From: Flavobacteriales bacterium
GTDB lineage: Bacteria; Bacteroidota; Bacteroidia; Flavobacteriales_D; Sanyastnellaceae
DNA length: 64,000 bases
Assembly: GCA_002863125.1 (NCBI GenBank)
Contig: PKEB01000006.1
Coordinates: 1-64,000 of the forward strand
Direction of reading: 5' to 3'
The notes beneath the pieces were generated by a model. It ran no database searches. It was given only the letters and a program-made list of their open reading frames with translations, and was not told the DNA's origin. Numbering within the stretch: the first letter of the stretch is position 1; each line of letters starts with the position of its first letter. Position numbers and translations under genes: made by a program. Shown piece by piece: positions 43,581 through 54,239 of the stretch.

Positions 43581-44756
43581 ATGCCCAAATTTTCTGTGCT
43601 TGCACTCCTTTTCATCGCTGTCGTCTGCGTCCAATGTGGCAAGGATGATGCCCCAAGCGTGGTGCCCAACGTGTACTTCCCCATCGATGTGAGCGCACTG
43701 GAATCCCCCGAAAATTCAACCTTCGACTTTCCTCTGGTGCTGGACCGAAGCACCGATCGTGCGGTGACGGTTGTGTACGAGACACGCCCGTGGACCGCAA
43801 CGGAAGGAGAGGACTTCGTTCCTGCATCGGGCTCCATTACGTTTGCCCCGGGCGAGACGTCTGCCACCATTTCGGTGGAAATTGTCATTGACGAGTACCT
43901 CGAAGATGACGAGCAGTTCCGCGTCGTTTTGGTCGAGTCGCAGAATGGGCTGTTCCTCGACGGCATTCAGCAAGCCATCGGCACCATCCGCAACGACGAT
44001 ACCGCCATTCAGGTCACGACGGAAGGATATGTTTCTGCCGACAGCTACGCCGGTAAGACCCTCGTGTGGTCAGACGAATTCGAAGGAGACCAAATCGACC
44101 TCAGCAACTGGACCTACGATTTGGGTGCACATGGCTGGGGCAACCAAGAGCTTCAACTCTACACCTCGAGCAGCGAAAATTCTTACGTCCACGATGGCAA
44201 TCTGATGATCGTTGCGAAAGAGCAAGGCGCCATGTATACCTCTGCTCGCATGAAGTCGATTGACTTACAGGAATTTCAATACGGCCGCATCGACGTGCGG
44301 GCCGTGTTGCCGAAAGGCCAAGGCATCTGGCCGGCCATCTGGATGCTCGGCGCCAACTTCCCAACCGCAGGTTGGCCGGCATGCGGTGAAATCGACATCA
44401 TGGAACTGATCGGTTCATCCCCCAATTATGTGCACGGCACCGTACACTATGGCAACGACTACACGCAGCATCAGTTCACGGGCCAGGGAACGGGGATTCC
44501 ATTTGGCGAAACCTTCTCGGACGAATTCCATGTTTTCTCCATCGATTGGAACGCGCAGGGCATCACGTGGTACTTGGACGATGTGGAATTCTTCAGCATT
44601 GACCAGTCGGTGAGTGGCAGTCAGAACTATCCGTTCGACAATCCGTTCTTCTTCATCTTGAACGTTGCCGTCGGCGGACAGTGGCCCGGCTACCCGGACG
44701 AAACCACGGAATTCCCGCAGTACATGGCGGTGGACTACGTGCGGGTCTTCCAGTAA
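43581..44756 (+). CDS. GH16 laminarinase lipoprotein with Calx-beta domain
   Basis: A 391-residue surface lipoprotein (lipobox VQCG). Residues about 30-140 form a Calx-beta-like domain (ATEGEDFVPASGSITFAPGE, DEYLEDDEQF). GH16 follows from about 158: LVWSDEFEG, WGNQELQLYT, GRIDVRAVLPKGQGIWPAIWMLG and GEIDIMELIG with Glu270, Asp272 and Glu275 as nucleophile, assisting residue and acid/base. The family cuts beta-1,3 linkages in laminarin. The ATG at 43581 gives a clean lipoprotein signal; a TTG at 43557 is less likely. It is divergent from the GH5 gene across 111 bp. Confidence 0.95.
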   Translation: MPKFSVLALLFIAVVCVQCGKDDAPSVVPNVYFPIDVSALESPENSTFDFPLVLDRSTDRAVTVVYETRPWTATEGEDFVPASGSITFAPGETSATISVEIVIDEYLEDDEQFRVVLVESQNGLFLDGIQQAIGTIRNDDTAIQVTTEGYVSADSYAGKTLVWSDEFEGDQIDLSNWTYDLGAHGWGNQELQLYTSSSENSYVHDGNLMIVAKEQGAMYTSARMKSIDLQEFQYGRIDVRAVLPKGQGIWPAIWMLGANFPTAGWPACGEIDIMELIGSSPNYVHGTVHYGNDYTQHQFTGQGTGIPFGETFSDEFHVFSIDWNAQGITWYLDDVEFFSIDQSVSGSQNYPFDNPFFFILNVAVGGQWPGYPDETTEFPQYMAVDYVRVFQ

Positions 44757-44763
44757 TTTCGCT

Positions 44764-44781
44764 GGCATGAAGTTTCATGCC
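44764..44781. repeat. Perfect 8-bp inverted repeat with 2-nt loop
   Basis: GGCATGAAGTTTCATGCC lies 7 nt after the GH16 stop codon. It could fold into a tight hairpin or serve as a protein-binding palindrome. No T-run follows, so it is not a standard intrinsic terminator. Confidence 0.6.
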
Positions 44782-44827
44782 GCCTACTAAGCCGCGACCA
44801 AGCAGCGCCAAGCCCCGTTGCAGCTGT

Positions 44828-44861
44828 AAAAAATCCCCGCCTCCACAGCAGGAGACGGGGA
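44828..44861 (-). terminator. Intrinsic terminator for the membrane-protein gene
   Basis: On the minus strand TCCCCG, one mismatch, CTCC pairs with GGAG, mismatch, CGGGGA around a 6-nt loop, followed by six T. It lies 21 nt downstream of the stop codon at 44883. Confidence 0.85.
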
Positions 44862-44882
44862 CTGAGATGCGCGGAAATACGG

Positions 44883-45332
44883 TTAGTCGTTGGTGCCCGC
44901 TGGGATACGGTCGGTGGTCATCAAGAACACCCCCACCAAAGGGAGCACGGCGAGAATGCCGTGGTAGGCGGCCGCGATGCTTTTGGTGGTTTCGGTCAAT
45001 TCCAAGCTCGCTGGCATCGCCTGAATGAGGATCACACCAAACAAGTTGACGGCGCTCAGCGACAAAAAGACCTTGACACCAAACGACTTGAACACCTTCG
45101 TGCCATCATAATTCAAGCGATTTGGGAAGGCCAACACCGCTTGCACCCCCCACAGGAACGCGTACGCCAAGTGTGCAACCTCTCCGGTAGCGTTGTAAGT
45201 CATGATTTCGTTGGGAACAACGATCAGGGCGTAAAGGAAATAGCCCGTGAGAAAAAACATGCGGTTCTTGCGGATAACGCCGAACAACGCGAGCGCCGTC
45301 GGAATGCCCGCGACAATTACCAATGGATCCAT
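44883..45332 (-). CDS. Small polytopic membrane protein of unknown function
   Basis: A 149-residue protein with four or five transmembrane helices (about 3-20, 27-43, 52-70, 88-105, 120-140) and a short charged loop NRLNYDGTKVFKSFG. I do not recognise the family. It is a single-gene unit with its own terminator, and a perfect TGTGA-N6-TCACA palindrome lies 50 nt before its start, hinting at control by a CRP/FNR-type regulator. Confidence 0.65.
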   Translation of the reverse strand: MDPLVIVAGIPTALALFGVIRKNRMFFLTGYFLYALIVVPNEIMTYNATGEVAHLAYAFLWGVQAVLAFPNRLNYDGTKVFKSFGVKVFLSLSAVNLFGVILIQAMPASLELTETTKSIAAAYHGILAVLPLVGVFLMTTDRIPAGTND

Positions 45333-45381
45333 GATGTAAAGAATTAAGGGTTAGATGACGGCAACTTAGTCCAGCGCCCAA

Positions 45382-45397
45382 TGTGATTCACATCACA
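45382..45397. promoter_or_regulatory. CRP/FNR-like palindromic operator
   Basis: TGTGATTCACATCACA has perfect TGTGA and TCACA half-sites separated by 6 nt, the classic CRP-type arrangement. It lies between the membrane-protein gene (start 45332, minus) and the end of the gene at 45436 (minus). It most likely regulates the membrane-protein gene. Confidence 0.5.
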
Positions 45398-45435
45398 TCG
45401 ATTCAGCTATGAACGATGAGCATGTGCAAAACGCC

Positions 45436-45675
45436 TCAGGCATCCGCCTTTCCGGGGCGGTGGCGCTCGTTGTGCAGGCGACGACGCGAAGTCATTTGCT
45501 CAAGCTCTTCTCCCCATTCATTCAGATCCTCCGGGTCTTCGGGGTTGTATGAAGGGGGGCGCTTGGCGTGCACATTTTTCAAATCGCGTTTCCGGCCCAT
45601 ACACTCCCAACACCCACCATCATCGCTATGTTCAAGCCCATCGTGCTGGAAAATTGGGTACCTTAGAGCATGCAT
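45436..45675 (-). CDS. Small CxxC-containing protein of unknown function
   Basis: A 79-residue protein starting MHALRYPIFQHDGLEHSDDG. It contains GGCWECMGR, a CxxC pair with a preceding His, and a hydrophilic tail rich in Glu, Arg and Pro (NPEDPEDLNEWGEELEQM). A zinc-binding or redox role is possible. The composition and codon choice look protein-like. Its ATG forms one half of the palindrome ATGCAT shared with the start of the plus-strand ORF at 45670, so at most one of the two may be real. Confidence 0.5.
   Translation of the reverse strand: MHALRYPIFQHDGLEHSDDGGCWECMGRKRDLKNVHAKRPPSYNPEDPEDLNEWGEELEQMTSRRRLHNERHRPGKADA
45659..45669 (+). promoter_or_regulatory. TAnnTT box 5 nt before the small secreted ORF
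   Basis: TACCTT (45659-45664), five bases, then ATG at 45670. Confidence 0.35.
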
Positions 45676-45906
45676 CGCATTCAACCCATGCTTCTCGCGC
45701 TTGTCCTCTTCAGTTGGGCTTTTCCGGCTATTTCTCACGGCCAGGGCATCCACCACTGGGAGCCGGCAATCGAAAACAGGGCAGCACCGAATGCCGTGCT
45801 GCGCGCAATGTGGAGGATCTTCTTCATGCTTCGAAGGTACTGCAGGTTTGGGCGAGGCTCAGTGATTTCGAGCACCAAGGCGAAAAAGCGTATTTTGAGG
45901 TCATGA
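45670..45906 (+). CDS. Small ORF with signal peptide, coupled to the nuclease gene
   Basis: A 78-residue frame opening with MHRIQPMLLALVLFSWAF, a good signal peptide ending SHGQ, followed by GIHHWEPAIENRA and then an Arg-rich, poorly protein-like tail. Its stop TGA overlaps the ATG of the nuclease gene (ATGA). In the nuclease frame the same DNA reads as a well-behaved helix, VEDLLHASKVLQVWARLSDF, so the tail may come from a frameshift in a once longer protein. It is either a small secreted peptide or a decayed gene. Confidence 0.4.
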   Translation: MHRIQPMLLALVLFSWAFPAISHGQGIHHWEPAIENRAAPNAVLRAMWRIFFMLRRYCRFGRGSVISSTKAKKRILRS

Positions 45907-47666
45907 AGGAAGTGAAAACATTAAATCTTGTTGCCCAAGCCGCGTCGTTCTGTGTTGGCGTTTTGATGACCTTTTCACTCGATGCGCAATCCGAAATCAT
46001 CATGGATGGCGTTTTTGACGATTGGGCGAATATCCCCAGTGTCATGGATGGCGATGACCCCGGTGTGATGGATTTGTTGGAAATGAAAGTCGCCAATGAC
46101 GAGACGTACCTCTACGTGTACCTCCGGGTGGCTGAGGAAATCAAATTGGTCGAAGCGCTCATCCCCCACAGCATCTACCTTCAAATTGACACCGATGTGG
46201 ACGCTGCAACGGGCTATGAAGTGCAAGAAGGCTTTGGGTCGGAATTGGGCATTGATTTCGCGGATCACTTCGCCTACTTCAATGTCGATCCCAATGTGGT
46301 CGTGAATTTCTACGACATCGGATTCCATCCAGCACCCACCGTGACAAGCGCAGCGTTCGAATTGGCCATCCGCCGCGATGCTGTCCCCGACGGTGTGCAC
46401 CCGCTGTTCCCGAACAACGAAATTCGCATGCTGTTCCGAGAGACCGTCGGTGGGGATCAACTGCCCAATCTGGGGCAAGAATTCATTTATGCGTTTACGG
46501 AAGACGTTGCGGCCATCGAGCCCATTGCTTTGGCTAAAATGAATCCGATTTCGGTTCGAACATGCGCGTACAATGTGCTTGCCAATGGATTGACGGATGC
46601 CAACCGGCAGCCGCATTTTGAACGGATACTGAAGGCCATTGATGCCGAGGTTTTTCTGTTCAATGAATGCAGCGGGATTGCAGCCGCAACCCTGAAAAAT
46701 CTCCTGGATGCGTGGTTACCCACGGGTACGGCGAGCGGATGGCACACCGTCAAAGACGGCGGCCGCATCACGGCATCCATTTGGCCCATCCTCACTACCT
46801 GGTATGGCATCAGCCGGCAGACGCCTTCCCTCATCGACGTACCGGGCGAACGCGGCGGTCCGATGCTATTCATCAACAGCCACCTGTCGTGCTGCGGGGC
46901 AAACGGCGCCCGGCAAGACCAAGTGGACCAGATGGCCGCTTGGATTACACAAGAAACCGCTGCCGACGGAGACGTACCGTACAACACACCTCTGGTGTAT
47001 GGCGGCGACTTGAATTTAGTCGGATACGCCCAACAGCTGACGACGCTGCTCACCGGTGAGGTTCAGGACGAAGCCACCTATGGTGCAGGCGCCCCCCCTG
47101 ACTGGGATGGTACCGACTGGGCCGATGCACTTCCGCGCCACACCCACGCCCCTCTCTCCTACACATGGCTCAACGAAGCAGAAGGGGACTGGCCACCGGG
47201 ACGGCTGGACTACCTGCTTTACAGCGATGCCGTAATCACCGCTGAACACTCCTTTGTCCTTTACACGGAAGGGTTGCCTGCGGATGCATTGGCCACACAT
47301 GGTTTGCAGGCCAACGACACCGAATCCGCTTCGGATCACCTGCCGGTCGTTACCGATTTTGTAGCCAACGCCCTCCTCAGTACCGACAGCGACGGCGACG
47401 GCGTGAACAATGACGACGAATGGAACGCCGGTACGGACCCCTACAACGCCGACACCGACGGCGACGGATTGACGGACGGACTCGAATTGACCATGGGTGT
47501 GACCGATCCGCTGAACGCCGACTCGAACAACAACGGATGCCCCGATGGCGAAGAAGCACTTGGGGGATGCGACGATGCGTGCGTGGGCGATTTGAACCTC
47601 AACGGAATCGTGGATGTGGGCGACGTGCTCCTGCTATTGGGCAACTTCGGGGTTACCTGTCTGTGA
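45903..47666 (+). CDS. Secreted endonuclease/exonuclease/phosphatase-family protein with C-terminal dockerin-like tag
   Basis: A 587-residue secreted protein. Signal peptide to about residue 29 (LDAQ). Residues 30-195 form a beta-sandwich (MDGVFDDWANIPS, DETYLYVYLRV) seen in front of many Bacteroidota enzymes. The EEP domain (about 205-465) has NVLANGL, LFNECSG (metal Glu), NSHLSCCGANG, GGDLNLVG, RLDYLLYS and SASDHLPVV (catalytic Asp-His). It should hydrolyse phosphodiesters, most simply extracellular DNA or RNA. Calcium-binding thrombospondin type 3-like repeats (DSDGDGVNNDDEW, DTDGDGLTDGLE) follow, then a 28-residue Cys-bracketed dockerin-like tag (47580-47663) at the extreme end. Confidence 0.85.
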   Translation: MKEVKTLNLVAQAASFCVGVLMTFSLDAQSEIIMDGVFDDWANIPSVMDGDDPGVMDLLEMKVANDETYLYVYLRVAEEIKLVEALIPHSIYLQIDTDVDAATGYEVQEGFGSELGIDFADHFAYFNVDPNVVVNFYDIGFHPAPTVTSAAFELAIRRDAVPDGVHPLFPNNEIRMLFRETVGGDQLPNLGQEFIYAFTEDVAAIEPIALAKMNPISVRTCAYNVLANGLTDANRQPHFERILKAIDAEVFLFNECSGIAAATLKNLLDAWLPTGTASGWHTVKDGGRITASIWPILTTWYGISRQTPSLIDVPGERGGPMLFINSHLSCCGANGARQDQVDQMAAWITQETAADGDVPYNTPLVYGGDLNLVGYAQQLTTLLTGEVQDEATYGAGAPPDWDGTDWADALPRHTHAPLSYTWLNEAEGDWPPGRLDYLLYSDAVITAEHSFVLYTEGLPADALATHGLQANDTESASDHLPVVTDFVANALLSTDSDGDGVNNDDEWNAGTDPYNADTDGDGLTDGLELTMGVTDPLNADSNNNGCPDGEEALGGCDDACVGDLNLNGIVDVGDVLLLLGNFGVTCL

Positions 47667-47724
47667 CCTCGCCTTGGGGTTCAATCGGTTAGGGCTTAAG
47701 TTTGAGTCAAGTAAGTCTGTAGCC

Positions 47725-49581
47725 ATGCACCGTTTTTCCCTCCTTGCCCTCGCCCTTCTTTGCGCCGCTCACCCGCTCTTCAGCCAAGATGCGCGGGTGC
47801 TCATCATCGGTTTGGACGGATTGCGATCGGACTGCCTCGAGGCTGCGGAAACGCCAGCGCTGGATGGCCTCATCGAGAACGGCGTCTTCAGCCCCGATGC
47901 GCTGAACAACGACATCACGTACAGCGGCCCCGGTTGGTCGGCGATGGTATGCGGCGCTTGGTCCGATGCCCACGGCGTCACCAACAACGATTTCACCGGG
48001 AGCAACTACGCGACCTACCCCTCCTTCTTGGATCGATTGGAAACCATCAATCCGGAGCTGAATACCTACTCTATATGCCACTGGTCCCCCATCAACGACT
48101 ACATCCAGGGCGACGTAGTTGATGAATCCATCAACACGACGAGTGACCAAGCCGTTGCCGACGCGGCTGGCGCCATCTTGGGCGGGGGCAACCCGCACGC
48201 CATGTTCTTGCACTTCGACGACGTGGACCTCGCCGGCCACAGCTACGGGTTCAGTCCCAATGTGCCCGCCTACATCGACGCCATCGAAACCGTTGACGCG
48301 CATGTAGCCGAAGTCCTCTCCGCTTTGACGAGTCGCCCCAATTATGAGGAAGAAAATTGGCTCATCCTCACCTCAACCGACCACGGTGGCATTGGTTACG
48401 GACACGGCGGGGAATCCATCGATGAGCAAATCATCTTTTTCAGTGCCAGCGGGCCGTCGGTCGATCCCGAACTCGTGGTCAAGGACACCCTCGAAATCCT
48501 GCCACCACCCGAGAACTGCGTGGCACTCGGCGCTGCCGAACTGCAATTTGAAGGGAACGGCGACGCGGTGCACATCGCAGAGAATCCCCTGCTCTCCCTC
48601 GGTTCGGACCAAGATTTCACGATCGAAGTGCGCATCCGTACAGAAGCCTCCCCCGACGTCGCCATCGTTGGAAACAAGGACTGGGATTCCGGGCTCAACC
48701 CCGGATTTGTCTTCTCCTTCGAATACCCCAACGGACCGGCTTGGAAAGTCAACATTGGGGACGGAGACAACCGAGCCGATGCCAACGGAGCCGCTGGGGT
48801 TTCGGACGGCCAATGGCACACGCTGTCGTGTTCGTACGACCGAGACGGTTCTATGCGCCTCTACACCGACGGCGTCTTCTCCGCAGAAGAAGACATCAGC
48901 GGCATCGGAAACCTCGATGTGGGGGAAGGCTGGTATTTCGGCTCGGACATCGACGGCGGGTACAGCTACACGGGCGCCATTGCGGAAGTGCGCTTCTGGC
49001 ACGGGGTTTTGGACGATGCCACCATCCTCGACTGGCACTGCAGCGCGATAACCGAAGCCCACCCCGCTTGGGAGGCGCTTCAAGGGCATTGGCAGCTCAC
49101 CGAGGGCGCTGGCACGGACATCGGCTCTGCAGCAAACGCAGAACTCTCGGGTACAGCAGACGGAACGTTGTGGCAGGTCCCGGAATCGTTGATTGTCTTC
49201 GACTACAGCAACACCCCGCGCATCGTTGACGTGGCCGTGACGGCGTTGGACCACATGTGTGTGACCATCGACCCCACCTGGAACCTCGCCGGCATTTCGT
49301 GGGTGGACGGGTGCAACAGCGCCGACGTTTTTGACACCGACCGGTGCTTCATCGATGCGCGGATTTTCCCCAACCCCGGCTCCGACTCCTTTCAGATCAC
49401 CGGCATCACCCCCGGTACGGATGTGGAGGTGTATCACCCGAACGGCAAGTGCATCCACAAATCCCGACCCGGAGCCACCTCAGGTCACATTGCACCCGGC
49501 GGCGCTGAGTCCGGCATGTACCTCATCCACGTGATCGATGGCGAGCAGCGCCGCACGCTCCGGTGGATTCGTCAAAATTGA
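47725..49581 (+). CDS. Secreted alkaline phosphatase-superfamily enzyme with nested LamG domain and T9SS domain
   Basis: A 618-residue secreted protein. Signal peptide to about 20. The catalytic domain is of the type I phosphodiesterase/nucleotide pyrophosphatase group: LIIGLDGLRSDCL (metal Asp), ITYSGPGWSAMVCG (nucleophile Ser or Thr region, about 65-77), HFDDVDLAGHSYG and STDHGGIGYGHGG (metal His and Asp). A LamG/concanavalin-like domain is inserted at about 268-485, and the phosphatase fold resumes with TPRIVDVAVTALDHM (about 497-511). A T9SS type A domain (IFPNPGSDSF, then VYHPNGKCI) ends the protein. It follows the nuclease gene by 58 nt; together they could release phosphate from nucleic acids. 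Confidence 0.85.
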   Translation: MHRFSLLALALLCAAHPLFSQDARVLIIGLDGLRSDCLEAAETPALDGLIENGVFSPDALNNDITYSGPGWSAMVCGAWSDAHGVTNNDFTGSNYATYPSFLDRLETINPELNTYSICHWSPINDYIQGDVVDESINTTSDQAVADAAGAILGGGNPHAMFLHFDDVDLAGHSYGFSPNVPAYIDAIETVDAHVAEVLSALTSRPNYEEENWLILTSTDHGGIGYGHGGESIDEQIIFFSASGPSVDPELVVKDTLEILPPPENCVALGAAELQFEGNGDAVHIAENPLLSLGSDQDFTIEVRIRTEASPDVAIVGNKDWDSGLNPGFVFSFEYPNGPAWKVNIGDGDNRADANGAAGVSDGQWHTLSCSYDRDGSMRLYTDGVFSAEEDISGIGNLDVGEGWYFGSDIDGGYSYTGAIAEVRFWHGVLDDATILDWHCSAITEAHPAWEALQGHWQLTEGAGTDIGSAANAELSGTADGTLWQVPESLIVFDYSNTPRIVDVAVTALDHMCVTIDPTWNLAGISWVDGCNSADVFDTDRCFIDARIFPNPGSDSFQITGITPGTDVEVYHPNGKCIHKSRPGATSGHIAPGGAESGMYLIHVIDGEQRRTLRWIRQN

Positions 49582-49687
49582 GCCACACGTGAATGGAGTG
49601 CCACCTCGTACCGTGGAGTAGAACTTTGGTACCGGTCCATTGCGTGAACTTGGTGATTTCAACGACCTTTGGAACGAAGCCTTTACC

Positions 49688-50233
49688 ATGAACTACGCTG
49701 TCCTCAAAGCACTTCATATCATTTTTGTGGTCACCTGGTTTGCAGGGCTGTTTTACATCGTTAGGCTCTTGATTTACATCCAAGAAGGCAATCAACGCAA
49801 TGATGCAGAACGTGACATCCTTGTGCCCCAACTCAAATTGATGAGCCGCCGCTTGTGGATGGGCATTACGTGGCCATCGGCCATTATCACTGCTCTGCTC
49901 GGAACGAGTTTGGTGTGGCAGATACCAGGCTTTCTCCAGCAACCCTGGATGCATATGAAGCTCGCTCTCGTTTTATTGCTTTATGCATACCACGGATACA
50001 CTCACCGCTTGGTGAGTCAATGCTTGAACGACACATGCCGAATGTCTTCCTATGGGCTCCGGATGTGGAATGAACTGGCTACACTTTTCCTGTTCGGAAT
50101 TGTTTTTTTGGTCGTTTTGAAAACAACAACCAACTGGGTGTGGTTCGGTAGCGGGTTATTGTTATTGACAGTTGGATTAGCTTATGCCATAGCACGGTAC
50201 AAGAAATACCGTCAAAAAAACGAGAACGACTGA
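49688..50233 (+). CDS. hemJ: Protoporphyrinogen IX oxidase, HemJ type
   Basis: A 181-residue inner-membrane protein with four helices. YAVLKALHIIFVVTWFAGLFY carries the invariant His of HemJ (residue 10), RLWMGITWP the conserved Arg-Leu-Trp segment, and WMHMKLALVLLLYAYHGY the conserved Lys and His. It oxidises protoporphyrinogen IX to protoporphyrin IX, the penultimate step of heme synthesis, independent of HemG or HemY. The ATG at 49688 starts the family-typical N-terminus. It converges on hemN with a 7-nt gap and belongs to the heme cluster. Confidence 0.9.
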   Translation: MNYAVLKALHIIFVVTWFAGLFYIVRLLIYIQEGNQRNDAERDILVPQLKLMSRRLWMGITWPSAIITALLGTSLVWQIPGFLQQPWMHMKLALVLLLYAYHGYTHRLVSQCLNDTCRMSSYGLRMWNELATLFLFGIVFLVVLKTTTNWVWFGSGLLLLTVGLAYAIARYKKYRQKNEND

Positions 50234-50240
50234 GTCAATC

Positions 50241-51610
50241 TCAGACCGTCATTGAAAACACCTTGGTCGTCGGTGCCTTTCGAAGCAATTCTAGGTCTAG
50301 GGCCATGCAAACGTTGCGAACAAAAGGGCGTCCTTTCGGTGTGACGGTTAATTGAAAGCCATCACGCTGGACCAACCCATCTTTTTCCATCTCGTCTAGT
50401 TTCTCAAGGCAATTATGCATATCAGGGAAACGGTCCACCTCGGATTCGAATGAAGTTTGGAACTGACACATGAGTTGCAAGATGTGTTTACGAATTACGA
50501 GGTCCTCATTGCTCAACATATGACCTCGAAATACTGGTATTTCATTCTTTAAGGCCTGATTCTCATATGCGGCAACAGTTTTCACATTCTGAGCGAATCC
50601 CCCCCATGAATCGCTGATTGATGACATCCCCAACCCAACCATCAATCGCGTTTTTCCTGAAGTATACCCCATGAAATTCCGGTGCAATGAACCCGAGTGA
50701 TAAGCCTTGGCCAGGGAGTCTTCTGGCAAGGCAAAATGGTCCATGCCTATCTCCTCATAGCCCAGGGCCAGAAACCGCTCTTTTCCGATTTCATAGAGCT
50801 TCCGTTTCCCCTCATTAGACGGCAAATCTTTTTCATCATAGCCTCGCTGGCCGGTCCCCTTGATCCAGGGAACATGAGCATAGCTGTAAAAGGCGATGCG
50901 ATCTGGTCGCAATTCAGCAGTCAAATCAATTGTGCGCTGCATGGCAGACTCCGATTGGTGTGGAAGACCAAACACCAGATCATGGCTGACAGACTGATAC
51001 CCTACTTCACGGCTCATCTCAGTAACCGCGCGTACGTCTTCGAAAGACTGAATGCGGTTGATGGCCTTTTGTACAACAGGATCATAATCCTGGATACCGA
51101 AACTATTTCGGGTAAATCCAAGTGCATGCAAAACTTCAAGGTGAGCGCGCGTAGTGTTGTTCGGGTGGGCCTCAAAACTGTAGAGCGGTGCCTCACATGG
51201 GTCCGCGTGTTCAAACAAACCCTCAATCAAATCACGCAAATGATCTGGCGAAAAGAAAGTAGGTGTACCTCCGCCTAAGTGCAACTCCTTGATGCGGGGT
51301 CTGGCGCCGAAAACACGCAGATAACTCTTCCATTCAGCCAGCACAGCTTTGACATATGGAGACTCCACGGAATGACGTTTGGTAATGTGCTTGTGGCACC
51401 CACAAAAAGTACACAGTGATTCACAGAATGGCAGGTGGATATAAACACTGATGCCTTCTTCTTCATTGGATTCAGTAAACGCCGTCGCCACGCTTGCCAA
51501 CCACTTATCCGTATCGAACGTATCGCTTTTCCAATAAGGTACAGTCGGGTAGCTCGTATAGCGGGGGCCCGGAACATTGTACTTGCGAATCAAATGTTTT
51601 TCAAAGGCCA

Positions 51611-51611
<1 letters not shown>
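50241..51611 (-). CDS. hemN: Oxygen-independent coproporphyrinogen III oxidase
   Basis: A 456-residue radical SAM enzyme. The [4Fe-4S] motif is in YIHLPFCESLCTFCGCHKHI (CxxxCxxC, about 57-70); GGGTPTFF is the SAM-binding segment. N-terminal KYNVPGPRYTSYPT is characteristic of true HemN. It decarboxylates two propionates of coproporphyrinogen III to give protoporphyrinogen IX without oxygen, which suits low-oxygen growth. The start shares one base with the hemB stop (TGATG). No oxygen-dependent HemF is present in the window. Confidence 0.97.
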
Positions 51612-53603
<1,992 letters not shown>

Positions 53604-53607
<4 letters not shown>

Positions 53608-54239
53608 GGTCGTAGTGTTGCGATTACGAGGTCAACAACGCGTTCTCGTGTGGGATGTGTAACAAACAAGGCTTCGTGGCCAAAAGTTCGAGCCGCTTCG
53701 GCCGTTGTCGGGCCAATGCAAAAGGCCCTTGGCTGGCTGGAATTCACGGCATGGAAACTCCTCACACCGGAAGGACTGAAAAACATAACAGCATCTGCAT
53801 CTGGCTTCACTCTGATCCCATTCAATAAGGTGTCATAGACTTCAACAATTTGCAAGGAACGTCCAACCTTCGCAAACCCATTCTCTATGGTCGGCATCCG
53901 AGTCGACCCACAAATGAAGGTACATGGCAGGTCAAGGCGTAAGGCATCACACATGAGTGAGTTGGCATCGGTGTGGATCGAGTGCACTTGGGCTCCACGT
54001 TTGCTCAATTGCTCCGCAGTGCCTTCACCAACGCAAAGGACAGTGCGCCCTACCCAGTCGCAACCATGCAGCGCATTCTGGCTGGTGACTAGAACCGTTT
54101 CGTGCTGTACAGGGTCAAACTGCTTTCTGGGCGCAATACGAACAAAATCATGGGCTGAGCAATCCATCCCAGCATCCGATAGCTTTTGGATTGATTCAGC
54201 GGATAATGTTTTAGTCGACACCACACTAATCCGATCCAT
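53604..54239 (-). CDS. hemD: Uroporphyrinogen III synthase
   Basis: A 211-residue cytoplasmic enzyme; poorly conserved as usual for Hem[11 protein letters not shown] matches the first domain edge, VEVYDTL and [12 protein letters not shown] with [14 protein letters not shown] the C-terminal conserved region that shapes the active site. It closes hydroxymethylbilane with inversion of ring D. The start is uncertain: ATG 54239 or 54245, both overlapping the hemC end by 14-20 nt. The position between hemC and hemE supports the call strongly. Confidence 0.88.
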
